Below, one piece after another: positions 27,663 through 36,844 of a stretch of DNA of 64,000 nt (the first letter of the stretch is position 1; the number at the start of each line of letters is the position of its first letter). The DNA comes from CAYRHJ01 sp964424105. GTDB taxonomy: Bacteria; Planctomycetota; Phycisphaerae; UBA1845. The DNA is taken from the NCBI GenBank assembly GCA_964424105.1, contig CAYRHJ010000018.1, positions 1 to 64,000 of the forward strand, given 5' to 3'. Below the pieces are notes generated by a model, which made no database searches, had not been told where the DNA came from, and worked only from the letters and a program-made list of their open reading frames with translations. Both the position numbers and the translations under genes were made by a program.

Positions 27663-28370
27663 GTGGGACAGAAAGTCAATCCGCATGGATTTCGGGTGGG
27701 CATCACCGAGGATTGGTCCTCGCGCTGGTACGCGCCGAAGGCAGCCTATGCGGAATTTCTAAGTGAAGACAACCGCATCCGGGAGTTTGTCGATCGAGCG
27801 CTCAATCGCCAGCCGCCCTATGCGGCGGTGTCGAAGATTGAAATCGAACGAACGCGTAACGAAGTGAAGGTGGTTCTGCACACGGCTCGTCCCGGTTTGG
27901 TCATAGGCCCCCGCGGGGCGGAGGTCGACAAGCTGAAGGAATCGCTGGAAGACCTGATCGACCGCAAGATCAACATCAATATTGTGGAAATCAAGGCGCC
28001 GGATCTGGACGCCCAGCTCATCGCGGAAGCCATCGCGGAGCAATTGAAAAAGCGGGGCAGTTTCCGGCGAATCTTGAAACAACGGTGCGACGCGTCAGTG
28101 GCCGCCGGCGCCAAGGGCATTAAGGTGAAAATTTCGGGGCGTTTGGGTGGTGCGGAAATGGCTCGCCAAGAAACGCAGATACGCGGGTCGATTCCACTGC
28201 ATACTTTGCAAGCCAACGTTCAATACGGTTTCGCGCAGTCGTTTACGACTTATGGCGCGATCGGCGTCAAAGTGTGGCTGTATCTGGGGCATTATGGTGA
28301 CGAGGTGGTGGCCATCGTCGAGGAAGGTGGGCGTCGTCCTCGTGACGGGCGGCGCATGAAGCGGGCCTAA
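27663..28370 (+). CDS. rpsC: 30S ribosomal protein S3
   Basis: 235 residues from the GTG at 27663, which gives the canonical MGQKVNPHGFRVGI start and has AGGGAG upstream; a GTG at 27645 would add six residues. S3 is part of the mRNA entry channel and helicase. The KH domain contains GLVIGPRGAEVDKLKESLED, and the C-terminal domain AEMARQETQIRGSIPLHTL. Confidence 0.96.
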   Translation: MGQKVNPHGFRVGITEDWSSRWYAPKAAYAEFLSEDNRIREFVDRALNRQPPYAAVSKIEIERTRNEVKVVLHTARPGLVIGPRGAEVDKLKESLEDLIDRKININIVEIKAPDLDAQLIAEAIAEQLKKRGSFRRILKQRCDASVAAGAKGIKVKISGRLGGAEMARQETQIRGSIPLHTLQANVQYGFAQSFTTYGAIGVKVWLYLGHYGDEVVAIVEEGGRRPRDGRRMKRA

Positions 28371-28425
28371 TGGAATCGTTTGCGATTGAAGCCGTTCGTG
28401 ATCCTGACGAGCGGGAGAATGTTTT

Positions 28426-28848
28426 ATGCCGTTGATGCCAAAACGTGTGAAGTTTCGCAAGTCCCACCGTGGGCGCATCCGGGGAAAGGCTTCGCGTGCC
28501 AATACAGTGGCATTCGGCGACTTCGGGATACAGGCATTGTGTGCGATTCGAATCACCGCGCGACAGATTGAAGCGGGTCGGGTGGCAGCGACGCATTTTC
28601 TACATCGCGAAGGCAAGGTGCATGTACGCATTTTTCCGCACAAATCGGTGACGGCTAAGCCGTTGGAGACGCGGATGGGTAAGGGTAAGGGCGAGCCAAG
28701 CGAGTGGGTGGCCACTGTTCGAGAGGGCACGATTCTGTATGAAGTTGGCGGTGTGGAAGAAACCGTCGCCCGTACGGCGCTCACTAGAATCGCTTCGAAA
28801 ATGCCGTGTCGTTGTCGATTTGTCGCCCGGCGACACGGATTGGGTTAG
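28426..28848 (+). CDS. rplP: 50S ribosomal protein L16
   Basis: 140 residues starting MPLMPKRVKFRKSHRG. L16 organises A-site tRNA binding on the 50S. FGDFGIQALCAIRITARQIE and MGKGKGEPSEWVATVREG are diagnostic. Confidence 0.97.
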   Translation: MPLMPKRVKFRKSHRGRIRGKASRANTVAFGDFGIQALCAIRITARQIEAGRVAATHFLHREGKVHVRIFPHKSVTAKPLETRMGKGKGEPSEWVATVREGTILYEVGGVEETVARTALTRIASKMPCRCRFVARRHGLG

Positions 28849-28866
28849 TGAGAATCGGATAACACG

Positions 28867-29118
28867 ATGAAAGCGGCTGAGATTCGCCAAATGACGAGTG
28901 ACGAGCTTCACGGTGAGCTGGATCGGCAGCGCCGGCGACTGTTCGACTTGCGGGTGCAAGCGACAACGGAAAAGCTGGCCAATCCCAATCTGGTCACGCA
29001 GACCAAGCGCGATATCGCCCGGATTTTTTCCATCTTGCGAGAGCGTGGCGAGACGAACGTCGAGCAGCGTGTGCACCATCTGGAAGCGATGGCGGCTCGT
29101 GAGCAGCGAGCCACGTAG
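28867..29118 (+). CDS. rpmC: 50S ribosomal protein L29
   Basis: 83 residues, slightly longer than usual because of a C-terminal tail. MKAAEIRQMTSDELHGELDR and LFDLRVQATTEKLANPNLVT identify this two-helix protein at the tunnel exit. Confidence 0.95.
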   Translation: MKAAEIRQMTSDELHGELDRQRRRLFDLRVQATTEKLANPNLVTQTKRDIARIFSILRERGETNVEQRVHHLEAMAAREQRAT

Positions 29119-29158
29119 TTTGTACGGGTTATGAGAAATACATACATCGAGGTAGTCC

Positions 29159-29482
29159 ATGACAAGCCCTGCCGTTGAACAGAAGGTGGCTGACGGTCCG
29201 AAGATTCGCCGGCAGCGGCGAGTTCGTGTCGGTGTCGTTGCCTCCAGTCGCAGCCAAAAGACGTTGCGCGTGCTGTGTGAGTATCTGGTTCGGCATCGCA
29301 AGTATGGAAAATACATGAAGCGCCGGACGATCTTGCACGTTCATGACGAAAAGGCCGAAGCCGGTGTGGGAGACAAAGTCGAGGTGATGGAGTGCCGTCC
29401 GATTTCGAAGACCAAGAGCTGGCGCTTGCTTCGTGTGTTGCAGCGCGATGAGTCAGGCCTGCCCGGCGGAGTGCGCGCATGA
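29159..29482 (+). CDS. rpsQ: 30S ribosomal protein S17
   Basis: 107 residues with an N-terminal extension of about 17. RRVRVGVVASSRSQKTLRVL and VGDKVEVMECRPISKTKSWR match S17. Its stop overlaps the rplN ATG in an ATGA. Confidence 0.95.
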   Translation: MTSPAVEQKVADGPKIRRQRRVRVGVVASSRSQKTLRVLCEYLVRHRKYGKYMKRRTILHVHDEKAEAGVGDKVEVMECRPISKTKSWRLLRVLQRDESGLPGGVRA

Positions 29483-29895
29483 TTCAAATGCAAACCATGG
29501 TGGACGTCGCCGACAACACCGGAGCCAAAGTGGCTCAGGTGATCACCGTTTTGGGAGGCAGCACGTCGCGAAGCCGGAACGAGTCATTGAGGACGGCGAA
29601 AATCGGTGACATCGTTGTGGTGACGGTGAAGAAGGCGCTGGCCAACAGCGATTTCACGGGCGGGGCCACGCGCAAGGACCGGTCGACTCGCCGAAAGGCC
29701 AAGGCCGTCGTGGTTCGTTCGCGACGTCCGATCCGTCGATCCGACGGCAGTTATGTGCGGTTTGATCGTAACGCCGTCGTGCTGCTGGATGCCAACAATG
29801 AGCCTCGCGGAACGCGGATTTTCGGAGCGGTGGCGAGAGAATTGCGGGACCACGGTTTCATGAAGATTATCTCGCTGGCGGAAGAGGTTGTGTGA
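29479..29895 (+). CDS. rplN: 50S ribosomal protein L14
   Basis: 138 residues starting MIQMQTMVDVADNTGAKVAQ. The family is normally about 122 residues. The extra length comes from insertions around SRNESLRTA and ALANSDFTGGATRKDR in the loops facing the subunit interface. The C-terminal GTRIFGAVARELRDHGFMKI is typical. Four-base overlap with rpsQ implies coupling. Confidence 0.96.
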   Translation: MIQMQTMVDVADNTGAKVAQVITVLGGSTSRSRNESLRTAKIGDIVVVTVKKALANSDFTGGATRKDRSTRRKAKAVVVRSRRPIRRSDGSYVRFDRNAVVLLDANNEPRGTRIFGAVARELRDHGFMKIISLAEEVV

Positions 29896-29935
29896 GGGGT
29901 GCGTTGGGTGCCCCGTTTTCATTTGAGATTTGACG

Positions 29936-30292
29936 ATGGCTTGGAAGATTCGACGAGGTGATACGGTGGAGGTTATCCGTGGCGACCACAAGGGCGCTCG
30001 CGGGAAGGTGTTGCGAGTGAATTCGCAGAAGCGCGTGGTGTTTGTCGAGGGCGTCAACATCGTTTATCGGCATGTTCGCCCCACGCGCAAGAACCCGCAG
30101 GGAGGCCGCATTCAAAAAGAAGCGCCGATCGCCCTGTCCAACGTGGCGGCGTTCGATTCCAAGGCAGGTAGGGGCCTGCGTGCCCGGTTTGAAGTCGAGC
30201 ATGATTCCGCGGGTCGTGTCCTGGCCAAGCGGAGACTTTCGACGGCGGGAACGCTGTTGGGAACTGTTCGGACACAGAAAGATCAGACGTAA
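29936..30292 (+). CDS. rplX: 50S ribosomal protein L24
   Basis: 118 residues starting MAWKIRRGDTVEVIRGDHKG at the ATG 29936. The KOW motif GDTVEVIRGDHKGARGKVL and KNPQGGRIQKEAPIALSNV identify this assembly-initiator protein. Confidence 0.96.
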   Translation: MAWKIRRGDTVEVIRGDHKGARGKVLRVNSQKRVVFVEGVNIVYRHVRPTRKNPQGGRIQKEAPIALSNVAAFDSKAGRGLRARFEVEHDSAGRVLAKRRLSTAGTLLGTVRTQKDQT

Positions 30293-30331
30293 GCGGCGTG
30301 TGGCTGGTATGGGCCGGCGGGAGTCGAGGCA

Positions 30332-30892
30332 ATGGCACGATTGTGGGAGCGTTTTAAGACGGAAATCGCACCTTCGCTCCGAGAAGGATTGAGCATTGAC
30401 AACGTTCATGCCGTGCCGCGGCTTCGTAAGGTCGTGTTGTCCATGGGCGTGGGAAAGGCGTTGCAGGAAAAGAAGCGAATGGAAGCCGCCGCCGCCGATC
30501 TTTCGTTGATCACCGGGCAAAAGCCCATGGTGTGCAAGGCGCGAAAGAGCGTTTCGAACTTCAAGCTTCGTTCGGGATATGAGATTGGCTGCAAAGTGAC
30601 GTTGCGGGGGGCGCGGATGTACGAGTTCGTGGACCGGCTGATCAACGTTGCGATCCCGCGAATGCGAGATTTTCGCGGTTTAAGTCCAGCCAGTTTCGAC
30701 GGTCGGGGAAATTATTCGATGGGCGTGACGGACCAGACGATCTTCCCGGAGATTGATATTGACAAGGTCGAATACCAGCAGGGCATGAACATCACGTTCG
30801 TGACCACGGCGAAAGACGACGCCGAGTCTCGGGCGTTGTTGACGCAACTGGGGATGCCGTTTCGGAGAACCGAGGAAGCGAGCAGGAACTGA
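30332..30892 (+). CDS. rplE: 50S ribosomal protein L5
   Basis: 186 residues. L5 binds 5S rRNA. VVLSMGVGKALQEKKRMEAA, LRSGYEIGCKVTLRGARMYE and the late GNYSMGVTDQTIFPEIDIDK are diagnostic. The stop overlaps the rpsN start by one base (TGATG). Confidence 0.97.
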   Translation: MARLWERFKTEIAPSLREGLSIDNVHAVPRLRKVVLSMGVGKALQEKKRMEAAAADLSLITGQKPMVCKARKSVSNFKLRSGYEIGCKVTLRGARMYEFVDRLINVAIPRMRDFRGLSPASFDGRGNYSMGVTDQTIFPEIDIDKVEYQQGMNITFVTTAKDDAESRALLTQLGMPFRRTEEASRN

Positions 30893-31077
30893 TGGCGACT
30901 GTTGCTTGGATTTATAAGGCGAAGAAGACCCCGAAGTTCAGTTCCCGGCTGGTTCGGCGGTGTGAGCGTTGCGGGCGCGTGCGTGCGGTCTATCGCAAGT
31001 TTCGCCTGTGTCGCATTTGTTTTCGGCAGTTGGCCCACGAGGGCATGATCCCGGGCGTGCGCAAAGCAAGTTGGTAG
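30892..31077 (+). CDS. rpsN: 30S ribosomal protein S14, zinc-binding type
   Basis: 61 residues, the short four-cysteine (type Z) S14. Zinc ligands lie in CERCGRVRAVYRKFRLCRIC; the C-terminal FRQLAHEGMIPGVRKASW is characteristic. Coupled to rplE by a TGATG junction. Confidence 0.97.
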   Translation: MATVAWIYKAKKTPKFSSRLVRRCERCGRVRAVYRKFRLCRICFRQLAHEGMIPGVRKASW

Positions 31078-31148
31078 TGGACTGTCGTAACGGGGGCATG
31101 GTGGCTCGATGACGACACGTAACAAGGACGTCGTGAGGGTGAACGTTA

Positions 31149-31544
31149 ATGTGGAGTGATCCAATCGCGGATATGCTGACTCGGATTCGCAATGCCGTGC
31201 GGGCTCGTAAGGTGCGAGTCATGATACCGTCGTCGAAGGTGAAAACGGGAATCGCGGGCGTTCTGAAGTCCGAAGGGTATATCGAGAGTTTCGACGTTGT
31301 CGAAGACGGCAAAGCCGGGCTGATTCAGATAACGCTCAAGTACGGCCCGCAGGGTCAGGACCTGATTCGTTCGATCGAGCGGCGGTCCAGGCCGGGATGC
31401 AGACGTTACGTTGACGTGGCGAGTTTGCCTCGTGTGCTGGATGGGTTGGGTGTGGCCATCGTTTCCACCAGCCAGGGCGTGATGAGCGATCGGCTGTGTC
31501 GGGAACGACGCATCGGTGGTGAATTGCTGTGTACGGTTTATTAG
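31149..31544 (+). CDS. rpsH: 30S ribosomal protein S8
   Basis: 131 residues starting MWSDPIADMLTRIRNAVRAR. S8 binds helix 21 of 16S rRNA. VLDGLGVAIVSTSQGVMSDR and GGELLCTVY are the C-terminal hallmarks. S8 is the spc-operon repressor in E. coli. Confidence 0.97.
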   Translation: MWSDPIADMLTRIRNAVRARKVRVMIPSSKVKTGIAGVLKSEGYIESFDVVEDGKAGLIQITLKYGPQGQDLIRSIERRSRPGCRRYVDVASLPRVLDGLGVAIVSTSQGVMSDRLCRERRIGGELLCTVY

Positions 31545-31569
31545 CGGTAGGCGTTAGAGAGACGAGCTG

Positions 31570-32169
31570 ATGTCGCGTGTAGGAAATAAGGCGATTCCGA
31601 TGCCGTCGGGCGTGAATCTGGCCATCAGCGGTTCGCGCGTGGATGTCAGTGGTCCGCTGGGCAAGCTCTCCTGGGAGGTGCCGCGGACGATTCGCGTGGG
31701 CCAATCCGAGGATAAAAGCCAGGTGATGGTTTCTCGAGAGAGCGACGAGAAGTCGTCTCGGGCGCTGCATGGCCTATCTCGTGCGTTGATTGCCAACATG
31801 GTGTGCGGCGTCAGTCAGGGCTTTGAGCGTCGCCTGCACATTTACGGAACCGGTTTCGGATGTAACGTCGTTGGTCAGAATCTGGAAATGAACGTGGGGT
31901 TTATGGGTCGGGGTTCAAAAGGCGTGGCCCAATTCCGCATTCCCATTCCGCCGGGCGTGACCGTGGTGGTGGAAGTGCCTTCCGCCCGAGGCGATTCTGA
32001 ACCGGCCAAGATGTTGATCAAAGGATGCGATAAACAGCAAGTCGGCCAATTTGCCGCGATGATCCGTAAGATCCGCCCACCGGAGCCGTACAAAGGCAAG
32101 GGCATTCGCTATGACGACGAGCAGGTTCGTCGCAAACAGGGCAAGGCTGTTGCGGGCAGCGGTGGATAA
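31570..32169 (+). CDS. rplF: 50S ribosomal protein L6
   Basis: 199 residues starting MSRVGNKAIPMPSGVNLAIS. Two L6 domains; the second ends in RKIRPPEPYKGKGIRYDDEQ, the family signature, followed by RKQGKAVAGSGG. Confidence 0.97.
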   Translation: MSRVGNKAIPMPSGVNLAISGSRVDVSGPLGKLSWEVPRTIRVGQSEDKSQVMVSRESDEKSSRALHGLSRALIANMVCGVSQGFERRLHIYGTGFGCNVVGQNLEMNVGFMGRGSKGVAQFRIPIPPGVTVVVEVPSARGDSEPAKMLIKGCDKQQVGQFAAMIRKIRPPEPYKGKGIRYDDEQVRRKQGKAVAGSGG

Positions 32170-32205
32170 ACGGGCGAGTCTGTTTTTTGATGGAACGAGC
32201 GACGC

Positions 32206-32574
32206 ATGGACCGCAATCAACTTAAACGGGCCGGTCAATTACGGCGGAAGCGTAGGATTCGCAAGAACGTTCAAGGAACGTCGGAGCGACCAAGGATGTC
32301 CGTCTATCGATCCAACCGGAACATCAGCGTGCAACTTATTGATGATATCGCGGGTGTTACGTTGTGTCAGGCAGCCAGCTTGAATAAGGACCTGGTATCG
32401 GAACTGGAGAGGGGTAGCAATCAGGCGGCTGCCAAACGCGTGGGTTCGATGTTGGCTGAGCGAGCACAGGCGTTGGGTATTCGACGGGTCGTTTTCGATC
32501 GTAATGGTTATCGGTATCACGGTCGAGTCAAGTCGCTGGCGGAAGCGGCACGAGAAAAGGGCTTGGAGTTTTAG
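32206..32574 (+). CDS. rplR: 50S ribosomal protein L18
   Basis: 122 residues. RKRRIRKNVQGTSERPRMSV and the C-terminal VFDRNGYRYHGRVKSLAEAA identify this 5S rRNA-binding protein. Confidence 0.96.
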   Translation: MDRNQLKRAGQLRRKRRIRKNVQGTSERPRMSVYRSNRNISVQLIDDIAGVTLCQAASLNKDLVSELERGSNQAAAKRVGSMLAERAQALGIRRVVFDRNGYRYHGRVKSLAEAAREKGLEF

Positions 32575-32639
32575 CTATTAGCGCTGTGTCGGCGAGCGGA
32601 AATGGCGCGTCCGCGAAGTTGTTTCGAGCTGGAGTATCT

Positions 32640-33128
32640 ATGGCAAACGAATCATTCGAAGACAGCGGGCTAGGCGACGAGGTCGTGCGGATTTACCGCT
32701 GTGCCGCGGTGGTCAAGGGTGGCCGGCGATTCAGCTTTTCGGCGTTGGTCGTCGTGGGCGATCGAAACGGTAAAGTTGGCATCGGATATGGCAAGGCCAC
32801 CGAGGTTCCGTCCGCGGTCGAAAAAGGGAGAAAGATCGCTGCGCGGTCTATGAAGCGTGTTCAATTGCGTGGTTCGACGATTCCGCATCGGGTGAACGGC
32901 AAGTATGGAGCGAGTCGGGTGGTGATGGTTCCCGCCAGTCCGGGAACGGGCGTCATCGCCGGCGCCAGTGTGCGAGCGGTGATGGAGTTGGCCGGCGTGA
33001 AAGACGTATTGACGAAGTGTTACGGGTCGCGCAATCCGAAGAATCTGGTTCGCGCGACATTTGACGCGCTGACCCATATGTACAATGTGGAAGCGTTGAT
33101 GAAGATGCGGGGCGTCGACGCCGCGTAG
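32640..33128 (+). CDS. rpsE: 30S ribosomal protein S5
   Basis: 162 residues from the ATG at 32640 preceded by CTGGAGTATCT; an in-frame GTG at 32586 would add an unsupported 18-residue tail. S5 controls decoding fidelity. CAAVVKGGRRFSFSALVVVG and ASPGTGVIAGASVRAVMELA are diagnostic. The normal next gene rpmD (L30) is absent and rplO follows directly. Confidence 0.96.
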   Translation: MANESFEDSGLGDEVVRIYRCAAVVKGGRRFSFSALVVVGDRNGKVGIGYGKATEVPSAVEKGRKIAARSMKRVQLRGSTIPHRVNGKYGASRVVMVPASPGTGVIAGASVRAVMELAGVKDVLTKCYGSRNPKNLVRATFDALTHMYNVEALMKMRGVDAA

Positions 33129-33166
33129 TTCTTCGAAATGTTCTTGGGATTGGTTGAGGCAGTTAA

Positions 33167-33634
33167 ATGGAACTCGCGGATATCACTAAACTGGCAGGTC
33201 GTCACAAGAGGCGCCGGCGGATCGGCAGGGGTCCGGGCAGCGGGCATGGCAAGACGTCCGGTCGTGGTCACAAGGGCGGTGGTTCCCGTTCGGGTTGGCG
33301 GCAGCGTGGCATGGCCGAGGGCGGTCAGATGCCCCTTTTTCGTCGAATTCCCAAGCGCGGTTTCAACAACGCACAATACGCGACTCGTTTCAATATTGTA
33401 AACGTCGGCGATTTGGAAGATCGATTCGGCAACGGTGAGCATGTGACGGCGGCGGCCTTGTTCGCGGCTGGATTGATTCGCCGGAGAACACTGGGTTTGA
33501 AGGTATTGGGCGAAGGAGTCCTGACCAAACCGTTGATCGTTGAAGCGAATCGTTTCAGCGCCCAAGCCGTTGAGAAAATCCAGAAGGCCGGGGGTCAGGC
33601 GAAGGCGTCTGGAATGATGAGCCAAGCAGAGTGA
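33167..33634 (+). CDS. rplO: 50S ribosomal protein L15
   Basis: 155 residues. The Gly/Arg-rich N-terminus RRRIGRGPGSGHGKTSGRGH and GGQMPLFRRIPKRGF are the L15 hallmarks. Follows rpsE without an intervening rpmD. Confidence 0.97.
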   Translation: MELADITKLAGRHKRRRRIGRGPGSGHGKTSGRGHKGGGSRSGWRQRGMAEGGQMPLFRRIPKRGFNNAQYATRFNIVNVGDLEDRFGNGEHVTAAALFAAGLIRRRTLGLKVLGEGVLTKPLIVEANRFSAQAVEKIQKAGGQAKASGMMSQAE

Positions 33635-33654
33635 AGGATTAGATCGATTAAGTT

Positions 33655-34998
33655 ATGTTTCGAACGTTTTTGAACATTTTTCGCATCGCCGAGTTACGCA
33701 ACAAGGTATTCTTCACGGTCGGAATGCTCGTGATCTACCGTGTGGGTTTCTACGTGCCCATGCCGGGCGTCAATCAGGAGCAGATGAGCGGTACCGCCGG
33801 CTTGGGTGACCTGGCTGAGTACTTCGCCATTTTTACGGGCGGAGATCTAAGCCAGAGCACGATTTTCGGGCTGGGTATCATGCCGTATATTTCCGCTTCG
33901 ATTATTTTTCAATTGCTGGTTTCGGTTGTGCCCGCCCTGGAGCGGTTGAAGAAGGAAGGCGAAGTCGGACGCCGAAAGATTCAGGAATACACGCGCTACG
34001 CCACGGTGGGTTTGTGTCTGATTCAAGGCACGATTTGGATGAGCTATTTGTCACGGAGCAATTTTATTTTTGCCCCATTTCGCGGCTCCATGATTTATTG
34101 GCTGATGGGATTGATTGCCCTGACGGCCGGTTCAATCTTCCTGATGTGGCTTGGTGAGCAGATCGACAAGTATGGAATCGGGAACGGCGTGTCCCTGATC
34201 ATCATGGCCGGAATCGTGGCACAGATGCCCGAAGCCGTGTTCTGGGTCTGGAGAAACGCCGACCTGTCTGTAACGGCCACGGATACCGATGCCATTGGGC
34301 CGTCGAAGATCTTGTTTGTGATTGTGGCATTTGTCTGCGTCGTGGCCGGTTCGATTCTGATTACCCAAGGGCAGCGGCGGATTCCCATTCAGCAGGCTAA
34401 GCAGACTCGAGGCCGGCGGGTTTATGGAGGCCAGCGTCAATATCTGCCGTTGCGGGTCAACCATGGGGGCGTGATGCCCATCATCTTCGCAAGCTCGCTG
34501 CTGATATTTCCACAGATGTTGTTCTCGCAATTGGCCACGATGTTTCGGGGCGGCCCGTGGGGGTTTCTGGCGAGTTCGTTTTCGAATGGGAGCTATCTGT
34601 ACGTGCTGACCTACATTGGCATGGTGTTCTTTTTTGCCTACTTCTGGACCACGGTGCAATTTCAGCCCAAGGAGATGGCCAACAACCTGCGTGACTATGG
34701 CAGCTTCATTCCGGGCCTGCGGCCTGGGAAGCGAACGGCAGATTATCTTGAAAAGGTTATGAGTCGCATTACCTATGTCGGCGCCGCGTTTCTGGCGCTG
34801 ATCGCGGTGATCCCAAACATCGTGGCCGCTTGGCTCAAGATTCCGTTTATCGTGTCTGCTTTTTTGGGCGGCACGGGATTGTTGATCGTGGTGAGTGTGG
34901 CCTTGGATGTGGTTCAGCGCATCGAAGCCAATCTGATCATGCGGAATTACAAAGGATTTCTGGGTGGTGAAGGACCCATCCGTGGAAGGCAGTTTTGA
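33655..34998 (+). CDS. secY: Protein translocase channel subunit SecY
   Basis: 447 residues with ten predicted transmembrane segments forming the translocation channel. RVGFYVPMPGVNQEQM near the start, the plug region, IMPYISASIIFQLL and SFIPGLRPGKRTADYLEKVM are SecY signatures. Lies between rplO and map as in most bacteria, with adk missing between secY and map. Confidence 0.97.
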   Translation: MFRTFLNIFRIAELRNKVFFTVGMLVIYRVGFYVPMPGVNQEQMSGTAGLGDLAEYFAIFTGGDLSQSTIFGLGIMPYISASIIFQLLVSVVPALERLKKEGEVGRRKIQEYTRYATVGLCLIQGTIWMSYLSRSNFIFAPFRGSMIYWLMGLIALTAGSIFLMWLGEQIDKYGIGNGVSLIIMAGIVAQMPEAVFWVWRNADLSVTATDTDAIGPSKILFVIVAFVCVVAGSILITQGQRRIPIQQAKQTRGRRVYGGQRQYLPLRVNHGGVMPIIFASSLLIFPQMLFSQLATMFRGGPWGFLASSFSNGSYLYVLTYIGMVFFFAYFWTTVQFQPKEMANNLRDYGSFIPGLRPGKRTADYLEKVMSRITYVGAAFLALIAVIPNIVAAWLKIPFIVSAFLGGTGLLIVVSVALDVVQRIEANLIMRNYKGFLGGEGPIRGRQF

Positions 34999-35056
34999 GT
35001 GATCGAACTGGCTGGACGACGGCAGAGAATTCGAGACGGTTTGGCAGGCGAACAAG

Positions 35057-35902
35057 ATGTACCGGCGGTCGGCGAGAGCGAGAAATCTTGAGATGCGTGA
35101 AAGGGCGGGCGGAGCTCAGCGCGGCATCGTGGTGAAGAGCGATCGCGAAATAGCGTTGATGAGAAACGCGGGCCGATTGGTTGCGAATATTCTGGACGAA
35201 CTGGAAACGAAGATCGAACCCGGCGTAACGACGGCCTATCTGAACCAGGTGGCTGAGCGGATGATTGCTGATGCCGGGGCAACGCCGCTGTTCAAAGGGG
35301 TGGTGAATCCGCAAGCGCGGTTCGCCTTTCCCGCGGCGTTGTGTACCAGTGTCAACGAGGAGGTCGTGCACGGTATTCCGAATGACCGACCCCTGCGTGA
35401 GGGCGACGTGGTGAGTGTGGATTGCGGAGTGCGAATTGAGGGATACTGCGGCGATTCCGCGCGGACGTTTCCGGTCGGTTCGGTTTCACCGCAGGTTCGC
35501 CGCCTTTTGGATGTGACCCGTTCGACGCTGGATTTGGCCATTAAAGAGATTCGCCCGGGGCGATCATGGAGCGAGATCGCCGGCGCGATGCAGTCCCAGG
35601 TTGAGCGTGAAGGGTTTTCGGTGGTTCGTGAATTTGTCGGACATGGGATCGGGCAGGAGATGCATGAAGAACCCAAGGTTCCGAACTACACCGATCGCAA
35701 GCAGTTGAGGAATGATTTTCGCCTGGAACGAAATATGACGTTGGCCATTGAGCCGATGGTGAATCTTGGATCGCATGAAGTGCGTTACGGTGATGAGGAC
35801 CATTGGGCGATCGTCACTCGCGACGGGAGTTGTGCGGCCCACTTCGAGCACACGGTCGCGGTGGGTCTGCACGGTGCCGACGTTTTGACATTGTCGTCAT
35901 AG
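35057..35902 (+). CDS. map: Methionine aminopeptidase, type I
   Basis: 281 residues; removes the initiator methionine from nascent proteins. All five metal ligands and the catalytic His are visible: VNEEVVHGIP, VDCGVRIEGYCGDSARTF, FVGHGIGQEMHEEP, LAIEPMVNLG and HFEHTVAV. No zinc-finger extension. ATG 35057 is used; ATG 35093 is an alternative that removes 12 basic residues. infA, usually next, is absent. Confidence 0.97.
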   Translation: MYRRSARARNLEMRERAGGAQRGIVVKSDREIALMRNAGRLVANILDELETKIEPGVTTAYLNQVAERMIADAGATPLFKGVVNPQARFAFPAALCTSVNEEVVHGIPNDRPLREGDVVSVDCGVRIEGYCGDSARTFPVGSVSPQVRRLLDVTRSTLDLAIKEIRPGRSWSEIAGAMQSQVEREGFSVVREFVGHGIGQEMHEEPKVPNYTDRKQLRNDFRLERNMTLAIEPMVNLGSHEVRYGDEDHWAIVTRDGSCAAHFEHTVAVGLHGADVLTLSS

Positions 35903-35931
35903 TTGAGCGCAGGTTGGCGGGGAGTTGGGTT

Positions 35932-36045
35932 ATGAAAGTTAGGGCAAGCGTGAAGCGGATTTGTGAGAATTGCAAGATTGTCAAGCGTAAAGGCGTCGTC
36001 CGCGTGATTTGCACGAACCCGCGGCACAAGCAACGTCAGGGCTAG
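35932..36045 (+). CDS. rpmJ: 50S ribosomal protein L36
   Basis: 37 residues starting MKVRASVKRICENCKIVKRK and ending RHKQRQG, exactly the L36 length. Zinc ligands C11, C14, C27 and H32 are all present. GGGGAGTTGGG precedes the ATG. Lies between map and rpsM. Confidence 0.97.
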   Translation: MKVRASVKRICENCKIVKRKGVVRVICTNPRHKQRQG

Positions 36046-36061
36046 CACAGGGAGTTAGAGT

Positions 36062-36451
36062 ATGCCGCGAATCGCGGGTGTCGATATTCCGGGCGACAAA
36101 TGGGTGAATTACTCCTTGCGGTATATTCATGGGGTGGGCCCCCATTTAGCCGTGGCCATCATCAAGGAGGCGGGGATCGATGCCCAGACCAAGGCCAAGG
36201 ACCTGACCGAGGACGAGGTATCCCGTATCGGTGCGATTATCGATCGCAATTATCAGGTGGAAGGGCAGGCCCGCCGTTCGGTGGCTGCGAATATCGCGCG
36301 ATTGCGGGACATCGGTTGTTACCGCGGATTGCGACATCGCCGCGGATTGCCCGTTCGTGGTCAAAAGACGCAATCCAACGCGCGGACTCGCAAGGGTCCC
36401 CGTAAGACGGTCGCAGGGAAGAAGGGCGTGAAGGAGATGCATCGTGGCTAA
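36062..36451 (+). CDS. rpsM: 30S ribosomal protein S13
   Basis: 129 residues starting MPRIAGVDIPGDKWVNYSLR. S13 in the 30S head contacts P-site tRNA and the 50S. GCYRGLRHRRGLPVRGQKTQ followed by SNARTRKGPRKTV is diagnostic. Its end overlaps the rpsK start by eight bases. Confidence 0.97.
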   Translation: MPRIAGVDIPGDKWVNYSLRYIHGVGPHLAVAIIKEAGIDAQTKAKDLTEDEVSRIGAIIDRNYQVEGQARRSVAANIARLRDIGCYRGLRHRRGLPVRGQKTQSNARTRKGPRKTVAGKKGVKEMHRG

Positions 36452-36827
36452 GTCATCCGCCAAACGTCGAACGCGTCGAAATGTCGCACGCGGCATCGCC
36501 CATATTAAAGCGACGTTTAACAATACGATGGTCACCATCACGGACGTGAATGGTGAAGTATTGTGCTGGGCGTCCGCGGGCACGTCGGGCTTCAAAGGAA
36601 CCCGCAAGAGTACGCCGTTCGCCGCGCAACGCGCCGGGGAACGAGCCGCGCAGGCGGCGAAGAAATATGGTGTTTCGGAATTGGAAGTGAAGATCAAAGG
36701 CCCCGGGTCGGGTCGCGAGTCGGCGGTGACGGCACTGCAGGCTTCGGGCATGCGGATACAGTCAATTGAGGACGTCACGCCTCTTCCGCATAACGGTTGT
36801 CGCCCGGCCAAGCGCCGCAGGGTATAG
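36444..36827 (+). CDS. rpsK: 30S ribosomal protein S11
   Basis: 127 residues from a GTG inside the end of rpsM, with AAGGAG 10 bases upstream. IKATFNNTMVTITDVNGEVL and the C-terminal DVTPLPHNGCRPAKRRRV are diagnostic of S11, part of the 30S platform. Confidence 0.97.
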   Translation: MAKSSAKRRTRRNVARGIAHIKATFNNTMVTITDVNGEVLCWASAGTSGFKGTRKSTPFAAQRAGERAAQAAKKYGVSELEVKIKGPGSGRESAVTALQASGMRIQSIEDVTPLPHNGCRPAKRRRV

Positions 36828-36844
36828 AGCATCGGACGGAAAGC

